From assembly GCA_031308135.1 (NCBI GenBank), contig JAHLJT010004567.1, forward strand, positions 137,096,991-137,160,990: a DNA stretch of 64,000 nt. Direction: 5' to 3'. The position numbers and the translations under genes are program-made. Position 1 is the stretch's first letter; each line of letters opens with the position of its first letter. This stretch comes from Acheta domesticus (Eukaryota > Arthropoda > Insecta > Orthoptera > Gryllidae). Below, piece after piece: positions 11,841 through 23,689 of this stretch. Under the pieces are notes generated by a model. The model was given only the letters and a program-made list of their open reading frames with translations, was not told the origin of the DNA and made no database searches.

Positions 11841-12028
11841 GCTACCTTACACGCTCTCGGGAAATTATTTCGAAATCGCCAGGACCTGAGGTGTGCTAGG
11901 AGACGTTCCCCACTTTTGACATCGATTGCTGTAGTATGACGACGATGAAGGCTGCGTGTTTTGTGAGTCCAGACGGCTAAGAACCTTTCTCCCTTTTCCG
12001 CTGCTTCCGTCTTCATTGTTCGCTGGTC

Positions 12029-12187
12029 TGTGTCCGTTGTTCGCTGTGTCTGTGCCCGTTGTTCGCTGTGTCTGTGTCCGTTGTTCGCTGTGTCTGTGTC
12101 CGTTGTTCGCTGTGTCTGTCTCCGTTGTTCGCTGTGTCTGTCTCCGTTGTTCGCTGTGTCTGTCTCCGTTGTTCGCTGTGTCTGTCA
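12029..12187. repeat. 22-bp tandem repeat, about 7 copies
   Basis: The unit is TCCGTTGTTCGCTGTGTCTG plus two bases. TGTGTCC and TGTCTCC variants are grouped: the left copies carry TGTG and the right copies TGTC, as expected from unequal exchange. The array is open in some frames, giving a Cys/Leu/Val-rich spurious peptide. Confidence 0.95.
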
Positions 12188-12986
12188 GTAAAAATTGTCA
12201 GTAAAGATTGGGATACAAAACGACCTCAGGTGTTGTATTTGATGGTAAATTGCATATATGGTACGAGGGTTAAAAATCTCCATTAAATGCATGTTTAACT
12301 ATTGCTAACGTACTTAACGGTAAGATTTTTTCAAACGTGTATTGTCTAAGTTCACGAGTTTACAAGAAATTAGATATTGTCTCTGGAGGTATGCTTTCCT
12401 TAATTTGAACGCTGTCACGTATTTGTACAGACTTCATGAGGCTGATGCGAAGACATACACACTTACAAAAAACAAAACAAAAGGGCAGCCTTTGCCAAGA
12501 TTGAAACTCCTCACTTTCATGGTAACGGAGGAGCGTCGAAAACTTACAGAATAGCCGGATAAATTTGATTACTACGTGCGATAAATTCTACAGACTTCTT
12601 GGAAGTGCGTCGTTTTGTATGTCGAGTTCTGAGAAATTTGACCGTTTGTATGAAAGGCACCGGTGTCACGCTGAACGTGACGAAGCTACAAAAAATGAAC
12701 GCGGACCTTGCTCTTTCGATTTCATGTGACGACCTGGTGCAAACTCATTGTGATTATTTTAATTTCACGCTGTATATTCTCCAAGCCTTCACTTTGTCAC
12801 ACAAATTTGCTTCGGACTTGTGTTAAATCGCAAAAGTTTAAAATAAGATGTTCATGTTTGATGTAAGTGAAGATCGAAATTGTATAATGGGTGGAGAAAG
12901 TCAATACAGGGCAATACATTCGAGTAAGGTGACCGTCCTGGGTAAATCCTAATGATATTCGGAAATCGTTCTACGAAAGGGATGGC
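12188..12986. other. No gene recognised
   Basis: Short frames without recognisable domains lie around 12342-12826. No repeat boundary until the hAT target duplication at 12987. Confidence 0.5.
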
Positions 12987-15146
12987 CTAGCAACCAGTGG
13001 CGTAGCGTGACTCGCGCGTTTGGGGATGCTCAACAATAACGCGAACTGAAGACATAATTCTTAATGTTCTCTAGAATCTATGTTATTGAAACAAGTGTTA
13101 TAATACTTCAACAGACTTATGACAGGAGAATTCTTGAAAGCAAATTATGAAATATCTCAGCTTTAGTTCTCATGCGCGGTTGGGAATGAGATCACTTGTG
13201 AATTTATATATTTCAAACCAAAATAAAATTTGATATATTTAAATAAGAATTCAACTTCTTATATATTAATTAAGAAATAGTACGCAAGCACTATATTGTT
13301 TGTGCCCATGATCAAACACAGAATCACGAGTGGAAAAGAAAAAAATTCTCTGACAACCTCACGTGTGCCACACCATAGCCCGCTAGTATGCGTAACAGCC
13401 GCGGCATTTCGCCGATCCTTATGGAAGCCAGCGAACGGACGAAGTTTCACATTGTGGCCGCTGAAGTGCTGGTCGCCGACCATTCGCGAGACCTTCGGGC
13501 CGTTTAAATGCATAGGGAAATGCCCTCATTTCGGACGATTTTGGTCACTTACTGTGATATGAGGCATTGCAAACTCGTGTTGGTGGTAATATTAAACAAT
13601 ACTGAAATTATATTTCACTGTGCAGTTTGCTTAAAAGAAATTGTGGAGTGAATGCTTCAAATTAACCCTCAAATACATAGCATGCGTGAAATCAACATGG
13701 TTAGTGAGCCAGTAGTGATTCTTCTCGACATGTAAAATACAATATTTATTCTTAATTATTTCTGATATTTATTTGTACATTTAGGTATTTAAAGAAAATT
13801 ATAATGCACATAATGTCTTTAAGGTTTCTAAAGACAATGGATGAAAACGAAAAGAATTGAAAACTATTATTTTATCAGTTTTGTACTACCTATTTTTATA
13901 TTTTCCAACTATATTTATTCTTTAATCTATATTACACGCTCAAAAAAGTAAAAATTCAAAATAAAAGTTTTCGTGAAAAAATAATCGCTAAATAACTGGA
14001 AGAAACTAGTTCTAAAACGGACGACGGGCGCTGTTATAAATAAATGTTAACGCTGCTGTAAATAATACTCAGGAGAGTTCTCTCAAAAAAAATATTCCAA
14101 ATCACTATTGCCCTGGTAAAAACGTTTTCACCTAGAGATAGTCATAAAATTACTTTCGACTAGCGAAATTCATATTGGCGCTCTCATGGAGCTACAAGAA
14201 AAAAACTATTAGAGATTTTCAATAAGAGCAACTAAAGTACAATGTAGACATTATTTCTAATTCTTTGCGTAGTCCGCTTCCAAATTCCACAACAATGATA
14301 GAACAATAAATCAAACATCAGAAATAAAAATCAACAAACAGACATCTCGTGATAACCAATGACGTTTGTGAGAAAATGTCCCTTTTTGATTGACAAGTGT
14401 TACAATACGAGAAATATCCAAAGCTGTCTCAAACGATCATTCCCAGTACATGGAGCCAGTATGTTTTTATTGAATGTAAACAAAAATTGTTTATGCTATT
14501 TGTGAGTGTTTTTTCAAGATTTGTATCGAATTTTGAGAATAAACTGAATTGTTAGGTTGCCGAAGTAAGGGTTACATATTTTATTAACGTTCAGAAACAT
14601 CAAGAATGTATGTGAATATTTATTTACAATGTGAAGATAATTAACATGGGTGGTTATTAAATAAATAAAAAAATCAGTCTCATCTCTAAATAACCCTGAA
14701 GGTTATATGTGGTAGAGCAATTTGTTGTGAAAGCTGTACCACAACTTCCAAGGTTTGTTGTGAAAAGAAACCTTCAAAAATATATTAAGCCATCTTTGCA
14801 AAAAAACAGTTTCCTTGCATGTGACGAGAGCGCAGATTTAATAACGATCATTGACATAATTTGTGTACATTTTTTTTATCAGAAGTCGTGAAGAACATTG
14901 CTGCTGTTACAAAAGAAGTAATGGAGATGCCTAAATACTTGAATTCAAAGCCTGTAAATCGAAAAGTTTTGTGTTTGTAATGCGTATCTCCGTATATTTG
15001 CATGCAGCAGCAGATCGAGGAATGGTCGGCGAGCAGCGCGCCAGCGGTCAGTAGCGGAACTTTTAGCTATAACACAGAGGTGGATAGAGCGCCGAGGCTT
15101 TTAAAGCAAACTAGCGGGCTATGGCCACACAAACGAGCGACTTGCT

Positions 15147-16514
15147 AGCTCCGTAAAGTTACAATCGCAAAGTTGTCAAAAAAATTTGAAATTAATCTCC
15201 AAATTTGTCGCTTTTTTGTTGCTAATTTGTTACGCAAAACAAAAATTTGTCGCTCTTCATTTGACACTGCTATAACAAATGCTGCTAACTTGATATCAAG
15301 TTAGCATCGCAAAAACAAGAAAACCAAGAAACTACACAGATAAATTAAAAATTAATTACATGGGAATTTGTCGCTTTTTTGTCGCTCAAAACTTACCATA
15401 AAACAAATTTTGTTACTCTTCAAACAAAGCCAGAAATGTAATTTCCCAAAAACGCTGTTTTTCAACGCAATGTCAGGAAAACCAAGAAATAACAATAATA
15501 AGTAAAAAATATTTACATGGGAATTTGTCGCTAATTTGTCGCTCGAAACCTACCGTAAAAGAAATTCTTTTACTCTTTAAACAATATGCTAGAAATGGAA
15601 GTTTTCCAAAACGCGATGCTAAGTTGATATCAACTTACAATCGCAATTTCAAGAAAACCAAGAAATAACATTAATAAGTAAAAAATAGTTACATGAGAAT
15701 TTGTCGCTTTTTTGTCGCTCGAAACTTACCGTAAAATAAATTTTGTTACTCTTTAAACAATATGCCAGAAATAGAATTTTTCGCAAAACGGGATCTGATG
15801 TGTCGTCAAGTTAGAATCGCAATCTCAAGAAAACTGAGAAATAATCTAAATACACAAAAACTTTTTACATCGGAATTTGTCGCTAATTTGTCGCTCGAAA
15901 CCTACCGTAAAAGAAGTTTTGTTACTCTTTAAACAATATGCTAGAAATTGAATTTTTCGCTAACGCGGGTCCAGTATGTGGTCAAGTTAGATTCACAATC
16001 TCCAGAAAACCGAGAAATAACAATAATATGCAAAAAATAATTACATGAGAATTTGTCGCTTTTTTGTCGCTCGAAACCTACTGTAAAAGAAATTCTTTTA
16101 CTCTTTAAACAACATGTTAGAAACGGGATTTTTCCCAAAAGCGATGCTAAGTTAATATCAACTTACAATCGCAATTTCAAGAAAACCAAGAAATAACAAT
16201 AATAAGTAAAAATTAATTACATGAGAATTTGTCGCTTTTTTGTCGCTCGAAACTTACCGTAAAATAAATTTTGTTATTCTTTAAACAATATGCCAGAAAT
16301 AGAATTTTTCGCAAAACGGGATCTGATGTGTCAAGTTAGAATCGCAATCTCAAGAAAACCGAGAAATAATCTAAATACACAAAAACTTTTTACATCGGAA
16401 TTTGTCGCTAATTTGTCGCTCGAAACTTACCGTAAAAGAAATTTTGTTACTCTTTAAACAACATGCTAGAAATTGAATTTTTCGCTAGCGCGGGTCCAAT
16501 ATGTGGTCAAGTTA
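15147..16514 (+). repeat. Left foldback arm: about 176-bp tandem units
   Basis: The marker GAATTTGTCGCT begins at 15364, 15521, 15697, 15873, 16049, 16225 and 16398, giving spacings of 157 and then about 176 bp. Alternate units are more alike than neighbours: TTTTTTGTCGCTC and AATTTGTCGCTC versions alternate in part. This arm has about two more units than the right arm. A 22-bp perfect palindrome centred on GATATC lies at about 15293-15314, and related TTGATATCAA versions recur in later units. Confidence 0.92.
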
Positions 16515-18288
16515 GGCGAGCCCCCTCTCCCTTATAGCGTCCGGCTGTAACAGTCTTGCTGGTTTTTCCAAAGCCTGCCCGAGGGTTAAATACCCGGCGG
16601 GTCTTGGCTATTTTTGCCTGGGGCAGGTATTACCAAAGCTTTGCAAATGGAATTATACTCGTAGATACTTCGCCAATGGTTTTGGTATAACTAAAATTAT
16701 TTATGGTCGTTGATGTTTAGTTACTGGTCTAAAATGTCCAATAATTGCAAATCGAGACTGCCATTGGAAACATTAAATAAAATTTGAAATTTCCAGATAT
16801 CTCGAAGATTCTGGCATGCGATGAAGGATTCATTCGTTGGTTATGTTTTGTTCTCCTTACGAAGTTCATCGTAAGAAGAGAAAGTTATGCAATCGTGCAC
16901 CGGAAAACGTAGAATTTTCCGCAGAAACACTCTTATTTATAAAAGTTTATTAATTTCAAACATTACGTTGTGTACGTTGGATTTCCACATTTCCTGAATC
17001 ATCCTGACGGTAAAGTATTGTATGAAGAAAAACAGGTATTAACCTTAATAAAAGAAGAAGAAGACGTTGTGTACAATGATGAAACGGAGATCCTGTAACT
17101 GGAAATCTAATACATCTACGGAGTATTATTTTCTGTGCGTACTTCACGAAGAGAACTTACCAAGTAAACTATCCAATTTAAAATGCGTAATATAAAGAAA
17201 GTTATGTAATTCCGCCACAAAAAACGGGAATTTTTCGACACAAAAACTCGTTTTGTGTCCCTGATTCGGAAAAAGTGAACAAATCCTATTACAATATGTA
17301 GTAATTTACTTTCTCTAACATATCTTATACTGAGATTTCACGAGTTGCGGGTCCTTAATACGTTTTTTACTTTCTTGAATACGTATGTATGTGTATACGG
17401 AGTATTATACGTAGAATACAGAAAATGATGTTGCGGAATATCAATTTCGAGATCTAAACGGAAATACAGGTTTTGGAGCTTCCTGATACCGAAAAAGTGT
17501 TTTTTTTAATACGCCCGTCCATCTATCTGTGAATTAGAAGAATAATATTAATAATAATAGTAATAATAACAACAACAAACATTTGTTCTATTAATCTGGA
17601 ATTATTAATTTATTAATATATATTTACAACAGCAAGAAAAACTGTGTACATTTCTGGAGCATATTTGTTGTGATACTAAAACAAGGAAAGTGTATTATAA
17701 AATCTATCTGAATGTATACTTCATTTGGCAAGCTTATTTCACTTTTAAACAATTTACGAAGAATTCACTGTTCTTGTCAATACAATTTTCTTTCGACGCC
17801 AAACACGCAGGCGCGTGCCTTTCTCTTTAAACGCGTGGTCTCGACGGTCACAAGAGTTTTTGGGTTGGAAAATCGCCGATTTACGCTGCCCCATCACAAT
17901 AATTTGTCTTTACTAAGTACGTATTAATGCGAGAAAATAAAAATATCCGATATGTGTAACGCAGATATTTTGTTTTCATGTTCAACATAGTCTTCAATTA
18001 GCTTTTGAGTTCATTTCTGTAAAGCGATTTTTTAAAATTATACTTCGAATTTCTTGTTGTACTTTCTCAATTATGTAATGTGCTGAGGAATTGAATATTC
18101 CTGTCTTCTTTTTCTGAAGCAATCCTTTACAGGTCCATTGGAGCGTCTTCGAAATATTAGTGTATGAATGAATGCCGTAAAGGCACTTAGTGCCTGATCC
18201 GCTCCTTCCGTTTCGGCTAGAGGGAGGGTCATAGAATTCACCACCAGGTATACAGCTTGCCTCCCTCCGCCGGGAAAATCCCACTCCT
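16515..18288. other. Foldback element interior
   Basis: Mostly AT-rich with no frame above about 75 residues. The junctions at about 16515-16640 and 18170-18288 are GC-richer (GCCTGCCCGAGGG and GGAGGGTCATAGAATTC contexts) and unlike the rest, so they may belong to captured or older DNA. No transposase motif seen. Confidence 0.6.
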
Positions 18289-19263
18289 TGTTGTTTAAAG
18301 AGTAAAAGAATTTCTTTTACAGTTTTACAGTATGTTTCGAGCGACAAAAAAGCGACAAATTCTCATGTAATTATTTTTTGCATATTATTGCTATTTCTCG
18401 GTTTTCTGGAGATTGTGAATCTAACTTGACCACATACTGGACCCGCGTTAGCGAAAAATTCAATTTCTAGCATATTGTTTAAAGAGTAACAAAACTTCTT
18501 TTACGGTAGGTTTCGAGCGACAAATTAGCGACAAATTCCGATGTAAAAAGTTTTTGTGTATTTAGATTATTTCTCAGTTTTCTTGAGATTGCGATTCTAA
18601 CTTGACGACACATCAGATCCCGTTTTGCGAAAAATTCTATTTCTGGCATATTGTTTAAAGAGTAACAAAATTTATTTTACGGTAAGTTTCGAGCGACAAA
18701 AAAGCGACAAATTCTCATGTAACTATTTTTTACTTATTATTGTTATTTCTTGGTTTTCTTGAAATTGCGATTGTAAGTTGATATCAACTTAGCATCGCGT
18801 TTTGGAAAACTTCCATTTCTAGCATATTGTTTAAAGAGTAAAAGAATTTCTTTTACGGTAGGTTTCGAGCGACAAATTAGCGACAAATTCCCATGTAAAT
18901 ATTTTTTACTTATTATTGTTATTTCTTGGTTTTCCTGACATTGCGTTGAAAAACAGCGTTTTTGGGAAATTACATTTCTGGCTTTGTTTGAAGAGTAACA
19001 AAATTTGTTTTATGGTAAGTTTTGAGCGACAAAAAAGCGACAAATTCCCATGTAATTAATTTTTAATTTATCTGTGTAGTTTCTTGGTTTTCTTGTTTTT
19101 GCGATGCTAACTTGATATCAAGTTAGCAGCATTTGTTATAGCAGTGTCAAATGAAGAGCGACAAATTTTTGTTTTGCGTAACAAATTAGCAACAAAAAAG
19201 CGACAAATTTGGAGATTAATTTCAATTTTTTTGACAACTTTGCGATTGTAACTTTACGGAGCT
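18289..19263 (-). repeat. Right foldback arm: about 176-bp tandem units, inverted
   Basis: The reverse complement of the left arm. Five units are marked by GCGACAAATTC, ending near 18363, 18539, 18714, 18890 and 19049. The inner edge at about 18290 corresponds to about 16115 in the left arm, so roughly 970 bp of each arm can pair. The outermost 200 bases differ from the left arm by about one base. Confidence 0.92.
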
Positions 19264-19648
19264 CGACTTGCTAGTTTGTGTGGCACTTGCCTTACGTCAG
19301 CCGTATGCTAGCTTATCAGGACTCGGGAATCCTGGGGCTGAAGAGGGGAGAGGGAACCTCGCCGTCTGCACATGCGTCATTGCTCGTCGCAATTTCGCGG
19401 CAGGCGCTAGAAGCATTTCAGCGTCTGCCATCCAAGCAAGCATCCAAGCAATCATAGGCCAGCTTGTAACAAAGCGTCGAATTCAATCATAGGAAATCAC
19501 TTTAGAATTAATACAAAACGTGTTTCGCTCAATGTGTGTCACTCACTTGGAAGATTATCAATACAAAATTTAGGGTTCTTTGATTAATATTTTCCTTGGG
19601 GATGCTCAGAATCTTAGCGTCCCTTGACGCTACGCCACTGCTAGCGAC

Positions 19649-20317
19649 CCACACAGACGTCGGACACGGGCTGAAGGCGGCGCTAATGACGGAAATGCTG
19701 CGGCCGAGAGGGCTGTGCATTAGAAAGACCCCTTGGCCGTGTAGCCCTGCGCAGGTAGAAAGGAGGAGGAACCGTGCGTGAAGGCCCACTGGCCTTGGCC
19801 CTTTTCGTTTGTTCTCGGACTTCTCGAAACCTTCGGCGCACGTCTTTCGCATCTCCACGTCGGCAATCGCCCGACTGCATCTCGCGGTCACTTTTCCCTC
19901 ACTCCCGCTTCTCAACGAATCCTCTTTCACTTGTCGTTAACTGAGAAGGCATAGTCCGACTACGTCCTGCGTCGTAGTAGACCACGGTTGACCTACAAAT
20001 CAATCCTCATACTACGGAGGAAAATGAAGCGGGATGCAGTCGGGCTGTTTGGTTTTTTGAAGGTATGGAAACAGCTTAGGAAAAGTTGATCGCGGGATGA
20101 AGTCGGTTTACGCATACCCACATCGTTCTTTTTCACCGCATTTTCAGATCAGCGTTCGACTAGGCTTTTCCATTATGGATTCCACTGACGTTTCCATCGA
20201 TTTTCAAGTGTCCGTTATCATGCAAGTGAAAACTTTGATTTATGGAGATTTTCGTTTTTGACGAGTTTGTTTTCATCCATTTCGTTCCTCTCGTCTGCAT
20301 CACCCTAAAGGACCATG
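19649..20317. other. No gene recognised
   Basis: The first 300 bases are moderately GC-rich with short frames on both strands, but none has a recognisable domain. Confidence 0.5.
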
Positions 20318-20812
20318 TATCTTGACGGCGGTAGGATTTTGTTACTGTCCACACTAGCTTGTCACCTAGGTCGAATTCAATCGCTCTCTGGGGGACAATT
20401 TTAGCGGTTGACTTCTCTGATCGGCAGTTTTCCCTGGTTTCCCCGATCAACACCAGGCGATTGCCGAACCAGTACCCTAACAAAAGGGCCACGGACCGCG
20501 CGCGATCTTGCCTTCTTCTTCTTTATCATATTCTCACCGCCTTACGCACTAACACTAACATGCACTACATTACCTCAAATGCCGGGTGACCGGTCGGGAG
20601 CTTAGAGCTTGTCCCGGCTGGGGCGGTGCCCCGCTGGTGGGAGATACCTGGTTAGGGGAAACCCCGCTTGTCGACGGTAGTTCTGCGCCGGATCTCACAA
20701 TCCACCGGGGAAAGATCACAGCCATCTCACGAGGAAAAAACGCACTACACATACGGGACTAATGACCTCTGTAGTTGACGCGCCCGGAATTGCGAACAAT
20801 CAATCAATCATA
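20318..20812 (+). repeat. SINE copy (tRNA-headed family)
   Basis: About 495 bp, lacking most of the tRNA-like head. Diagnostic blocks in order: GATCGGCAGTTTTCC, CACCAGGCGATTGCC, a CCTTCTTCTTC pyrimidine tract, GGGTGACCGGTCGGGAGC, GGTGGGAGATACCTGG, CGCCGGATCTCACAATCC, GACGCGCCCGGAATTGC and a CAATCAATCAATC tail. The same order is found in copies at 30.7, 33.6, 41.1, 47.5 and 60.5 kb. Confidence 0.9.
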
Positions 20813-20989
20813 GATCTTGAGGTCTTCTGCAATGTCATTGTCACCGCCTCCCCCATCTGCGCAATTTAAGCAGGCCTTGCTGTGGCCTTCCATCGTTCAC
20901 CTGCGTCTCTCTTAGCAGGGGGTAGAGAAGGAATTTCAGAGGTCCAAATTTAATTGTACTCTGGTCTTACATAATTATTTTTAATAGTC

Positions 20990-21462
20990 ATTTTGAAATC
21001 AATATTTGATGTAGGCTCCTCATCGTAATTGTTTATTTTGGCATAAAGCTTTTTCGGCCGCATTGCGGCCATCTTCAGTGCTACAAAATAATGATAATAA
21101 TAATAATAATAATAATAATAATATATCTAAATACAAAAAATTTAAAACTTTTAAAGAATAAAAACTTTCAAGAATTGGATTTTAAAGAGATGTAAAATGT
21201 GAAATGGACATATAGATTTTTTAAAAATGACAAATGAAAATTAAATAAAATAAATGGAATCTATTACAAATAATATTATGAAGCAAACTGGAGTGAAATG
21301 AAAGTATAATATAAAATGTGTAGATGGAAACATAATTTTGAATAACAAATGTACATTTTGAAAAGAGGTGAAAATAGAAAATGAATAAATATGTAACTAA
21401 ATAAATAAATGAATTAATAAATTGAAATTACGATGAGGAGCCTACATCAAATATTGATTTCA
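20990..21462 (-). mobile_element. Inverted-arm repeat with hammerhead-like motif
   Basis: A 36-bp inverted repeat, reading GAAATCAATATTTGATGTAG inward on the left (about 20996) and as the complement at 21424-21461, encloses about 390 AT-rich bases with an (AAT)n run near 21100. On the minus strand 21078-21050 reads CTGAAGA, a strong hairpin (GGCCGC/GCGGCC with a 3-base loop), then GAAA. A second direct match, TCATTTTGAAAT, lies outside both sides (about 20987 and 21498). This is probably a relative of 5972-6319. Confidence 0.5.
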
Positions 21463-22185
21463 ATGATAGCATCGTAAATGCCACACCATTTCCTACTATC
21501 ATTTTGAAATTTTAAAAAAAGTATTTTAATATCGAAAATACCCCTTTGGGTGTAATGTGATGAAGATGTGGGTATGTTCTGCATACATTGAGTAAAACTA
21601 CCCTAAAGACCCATTTACACGGTACAGTTTTCGTGCAGATTCTTATACAGAAACTGTACAATACTTCAAAATCCCGAACTAGAAGTATAAAGCCCAAAAG
21701 TAGTGTTCACACGATGTGCGCGTTTTCTGCAAGAGTTGCCACAGGACGCCACCAGGGGCTCTGCCGGCACACGAATTGGCGAATTGTGCCGTCCGAATGC
21801 ATTCATTTGTGACATTTGTGTACGTGCGTTCGGAAATATTTTGTTAATACTTCTTCAACTATTAATGGAATTTGGGGAGAAAAAATAGAAAGACGGCCTT
21901 CGTTGTCGCTACAGTTCTGGTTGCGGCTGCGAAGGCTTTATCGGGTGCGCAGATAAAACGTCCTGAATGGGGCGTTTTATCGGAGAAGTGTCTTGGCGGC
22001 AGAAGTGAGATTCCTCCCGCGGGAGAAGTGAGATTTCTCCCGCTGAGCTCCAGGAGGGTCTTGACGGCAGAAGTGAGATTCAGTAACCTCACATTTGCAA
22101 GAGACAGTCAAATAAACTCACCAAAAAGTCCGAGAACTCGGAAGTCGCCAGGCCAATACAGAAAATGTCACGAATCGCACCTAAC
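21463..22185. other. No gene recognised
   Basis: A short direct repeat GGCAGAAGTGAGATT occurs at about 21998 and 22067, with a related GGGAGAAGTGAGATT between them. No coding signal. Confidence 0.5.
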
Positions 22186-22744
22186 CTAACCACAACATTG
22201 AAAAGGATGGACGATTTCCACGTTAACAAAACAACAGTAGGGTGTTGGCCCACACTTAGCCTTGAAGACAGCTTCCACTCTCGCATGCATACTTTCAATC
22301 AGGTGCTGGAAGGTTTCTTGGGGAATGGCAGCCCATTCTTCACGGAGTGCTACACTGAGGAGAGGTATCCATGTAGGTCTGGTGAGGCCTGGCACGAAGT
22401 CGGCGTTCCAAAACATCCCAAAGATCTTCGATAGGTTACAAGTCAGGACTCTGTGCAGCTCAGTCCATTTCAGGGAGGTTATTGTCGTGTAACAACTACG
22501 CCGTAAGCCGTGCAGTATGAACAGGTGCTCGATCGTGTTGAAAGATGCAGTCGCCATCCCCGAATTGGTCTTCAACAGTGGGAAGCAAGAAGGTGTTTAA
22601 AACATCAACGTAGGCCTGTGCCAAGATTGTGCCAAGCAAAACAAGAAGGGGTGCAACCCCCTCCATGAAAAACACGACCACACCATAACTCCACCGCCTC
22701 CTTGTCAGTCCTTGTCCGCTAATGTCAGTCATCGATAGAGACAC
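22186..22744 (-). pseudogene. Dead Tc1-like transposase, 5' truncated
   Basis: Minus-strand fragments spell Tc1 transposase in order across different frames: a GGGGVMVWSCFSW block near 22690, QFGDGDCIFQHDRAPVH near 22540 (carrying the second catalytic Asp), the PIEDLWDVLERRL block near 22420 (carrying the third catalytic acidic residue) and IPQETFQHLIESM...CGPTPY at the C terminus. At least two stop codons (at the Trp before the AAQSPDL block and at the Asn before PIEDLW) and frameshifts break it. The N-terminal helix-turn-helix half is missing. It is a transposon fossil, not a host gene. Confidence 0.88.
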
Positions 22745-23689
22745 TACGTTTAAGTAAAAATGGCTTCAGAATAAAATCTGTACTGACTTTTCAAAGCTGT
22801 CGCAATAACAGTTGTGTGAACAAATGATCATATTATTACCCACTTTTACATGGATTGTTGTAACCTGTAAAACAATAATGCCCGGAAACATGACATCCTC
22901 TTTGAAAACTTGCAGCAACTGTAGACGGTACGACTTTACGACGAGATATTTCCTCAACTCATCACACATTATTCTGCGAAACACACAGTTCTTAGTGTTA
23001 GCTTGCTCGGTAAATGGATTTTCGTTGTCCCGTGCATGTTGCTGTCTACCGGTAGACACATTCATCATTTCGATTAGTTCGCTTCGTGTCAGAAAGCAGA
23101 GCAACTTACACGACTCGTGTAGTGTAAAATATTAACTCTAAGGTAGTATAATATTTCGAAGCAAAATACTCTCGACTCTAAAATTTCATTATATTTTGCA
23201 CAACTAATGTATAAAATAGAGGAAACTCATGTTGAGTTACTCTGTATTTCCATATTGTGTCGACGTGCTACTTCGAAATTGCTTTTTAAAATTACGTTGA
23301 AAAATTGTAAATTACTCTGATTTTAACCATTTTATTGCTTGATGTGTTGTAATATTTATTCCATTCACAAAACGAAAGCGTCAGTTAGGCTAAAATGAAT
23401 GTAACTAAAAGCAGCTATAACACAGACCTAATAGCGCAGACAATATTCTTGCACGGAAAAGCGAGGAAATGAACCAATCAAATCTGAACTATAACAGTAG
23501 GTGTGAAACGTATCGTTAAGTTCATGTAGAATATAGGGCGTGTCCTGCACTGGCGGTTTATAGCGCATTGACATTAATGGTCGTCCTGCAGAACGCGCGT
23601 ATTGGCGCAGATTGCCAGATTTTGCCAGCAGCACCGTTAACTGCAGTCGAATCCACAGAAGAGCAAAAAAAAAAAAAAATCGTTCCGGG
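22745..23689. other. No gene recognised
   Basis: Overlapping frames of about 110 residues exist on both strands near 22766-23135, but neither shows a recognisable domain. A poly(A) run lies at 23664-23679. Confidence 0.45.

Larger units (their letters stand above)
15138..19272. mobile_element. Foldback-type element with long repeat-built inverted arms
   Basis: The element is 15147-19263 (4,117 bp). The ends are exact inverted repeats beginning AGCTCCGTAAAGTTACAATC. The 9-mer CGACTTGCT flanks both sides (15138-15146 and 19264-19272). The outer 200 bases of the two arms are almost identical, so the insertion is fairly young. Arms made of tandem subrepeats and a 9-bp duplication are the hallmarks of Drosophila foldback elements, which are linked to the Mutator superfamily. 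The interior (16515-18288) encodes no recognisable transposase, so mobility would need a partner elsewhere. Confidence 0.88.
12987..19648. mobile_element. hAT-type transposon, split by a foldback element
   Basis: The element runs 12995-19640. The left end is CAGTGGCGTAGCGTGACTC and the right end, in reverse complement, is CAGTGGCGTAGCGTCAAGG; both continue into GGGGATGCTCA. CTAGCAAC (12987-12994) and CTAGCGAC (19641-19648) form an 8-bp target duplication with one difference. CAGTGGCGTAGC ends plus an 8-bp duplication are standard for hAT. Without the foldback insertion at 15147-19263 the element is about 2.5 kb. I find no intact transposase, only short frames (for example around 13296-13562 and 14709-14891), so this copy is non-autonomous or dead. 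Confidence 0.8.

Noticed and set aside
15361..16514. Possible CRISPR-like regular array (repeats every about 176 bp)
   Set aside because: The units are about 176 bp with no short-repeat/unique-spacer structure, they sit in transposon arms, and the DNA is eukaryotic in character.
22181..22198. Telomere-like CCTAACCTAACC
   Set aside because: Only two units, interstitial and unrelated to neighbouring structure; expected by chance.
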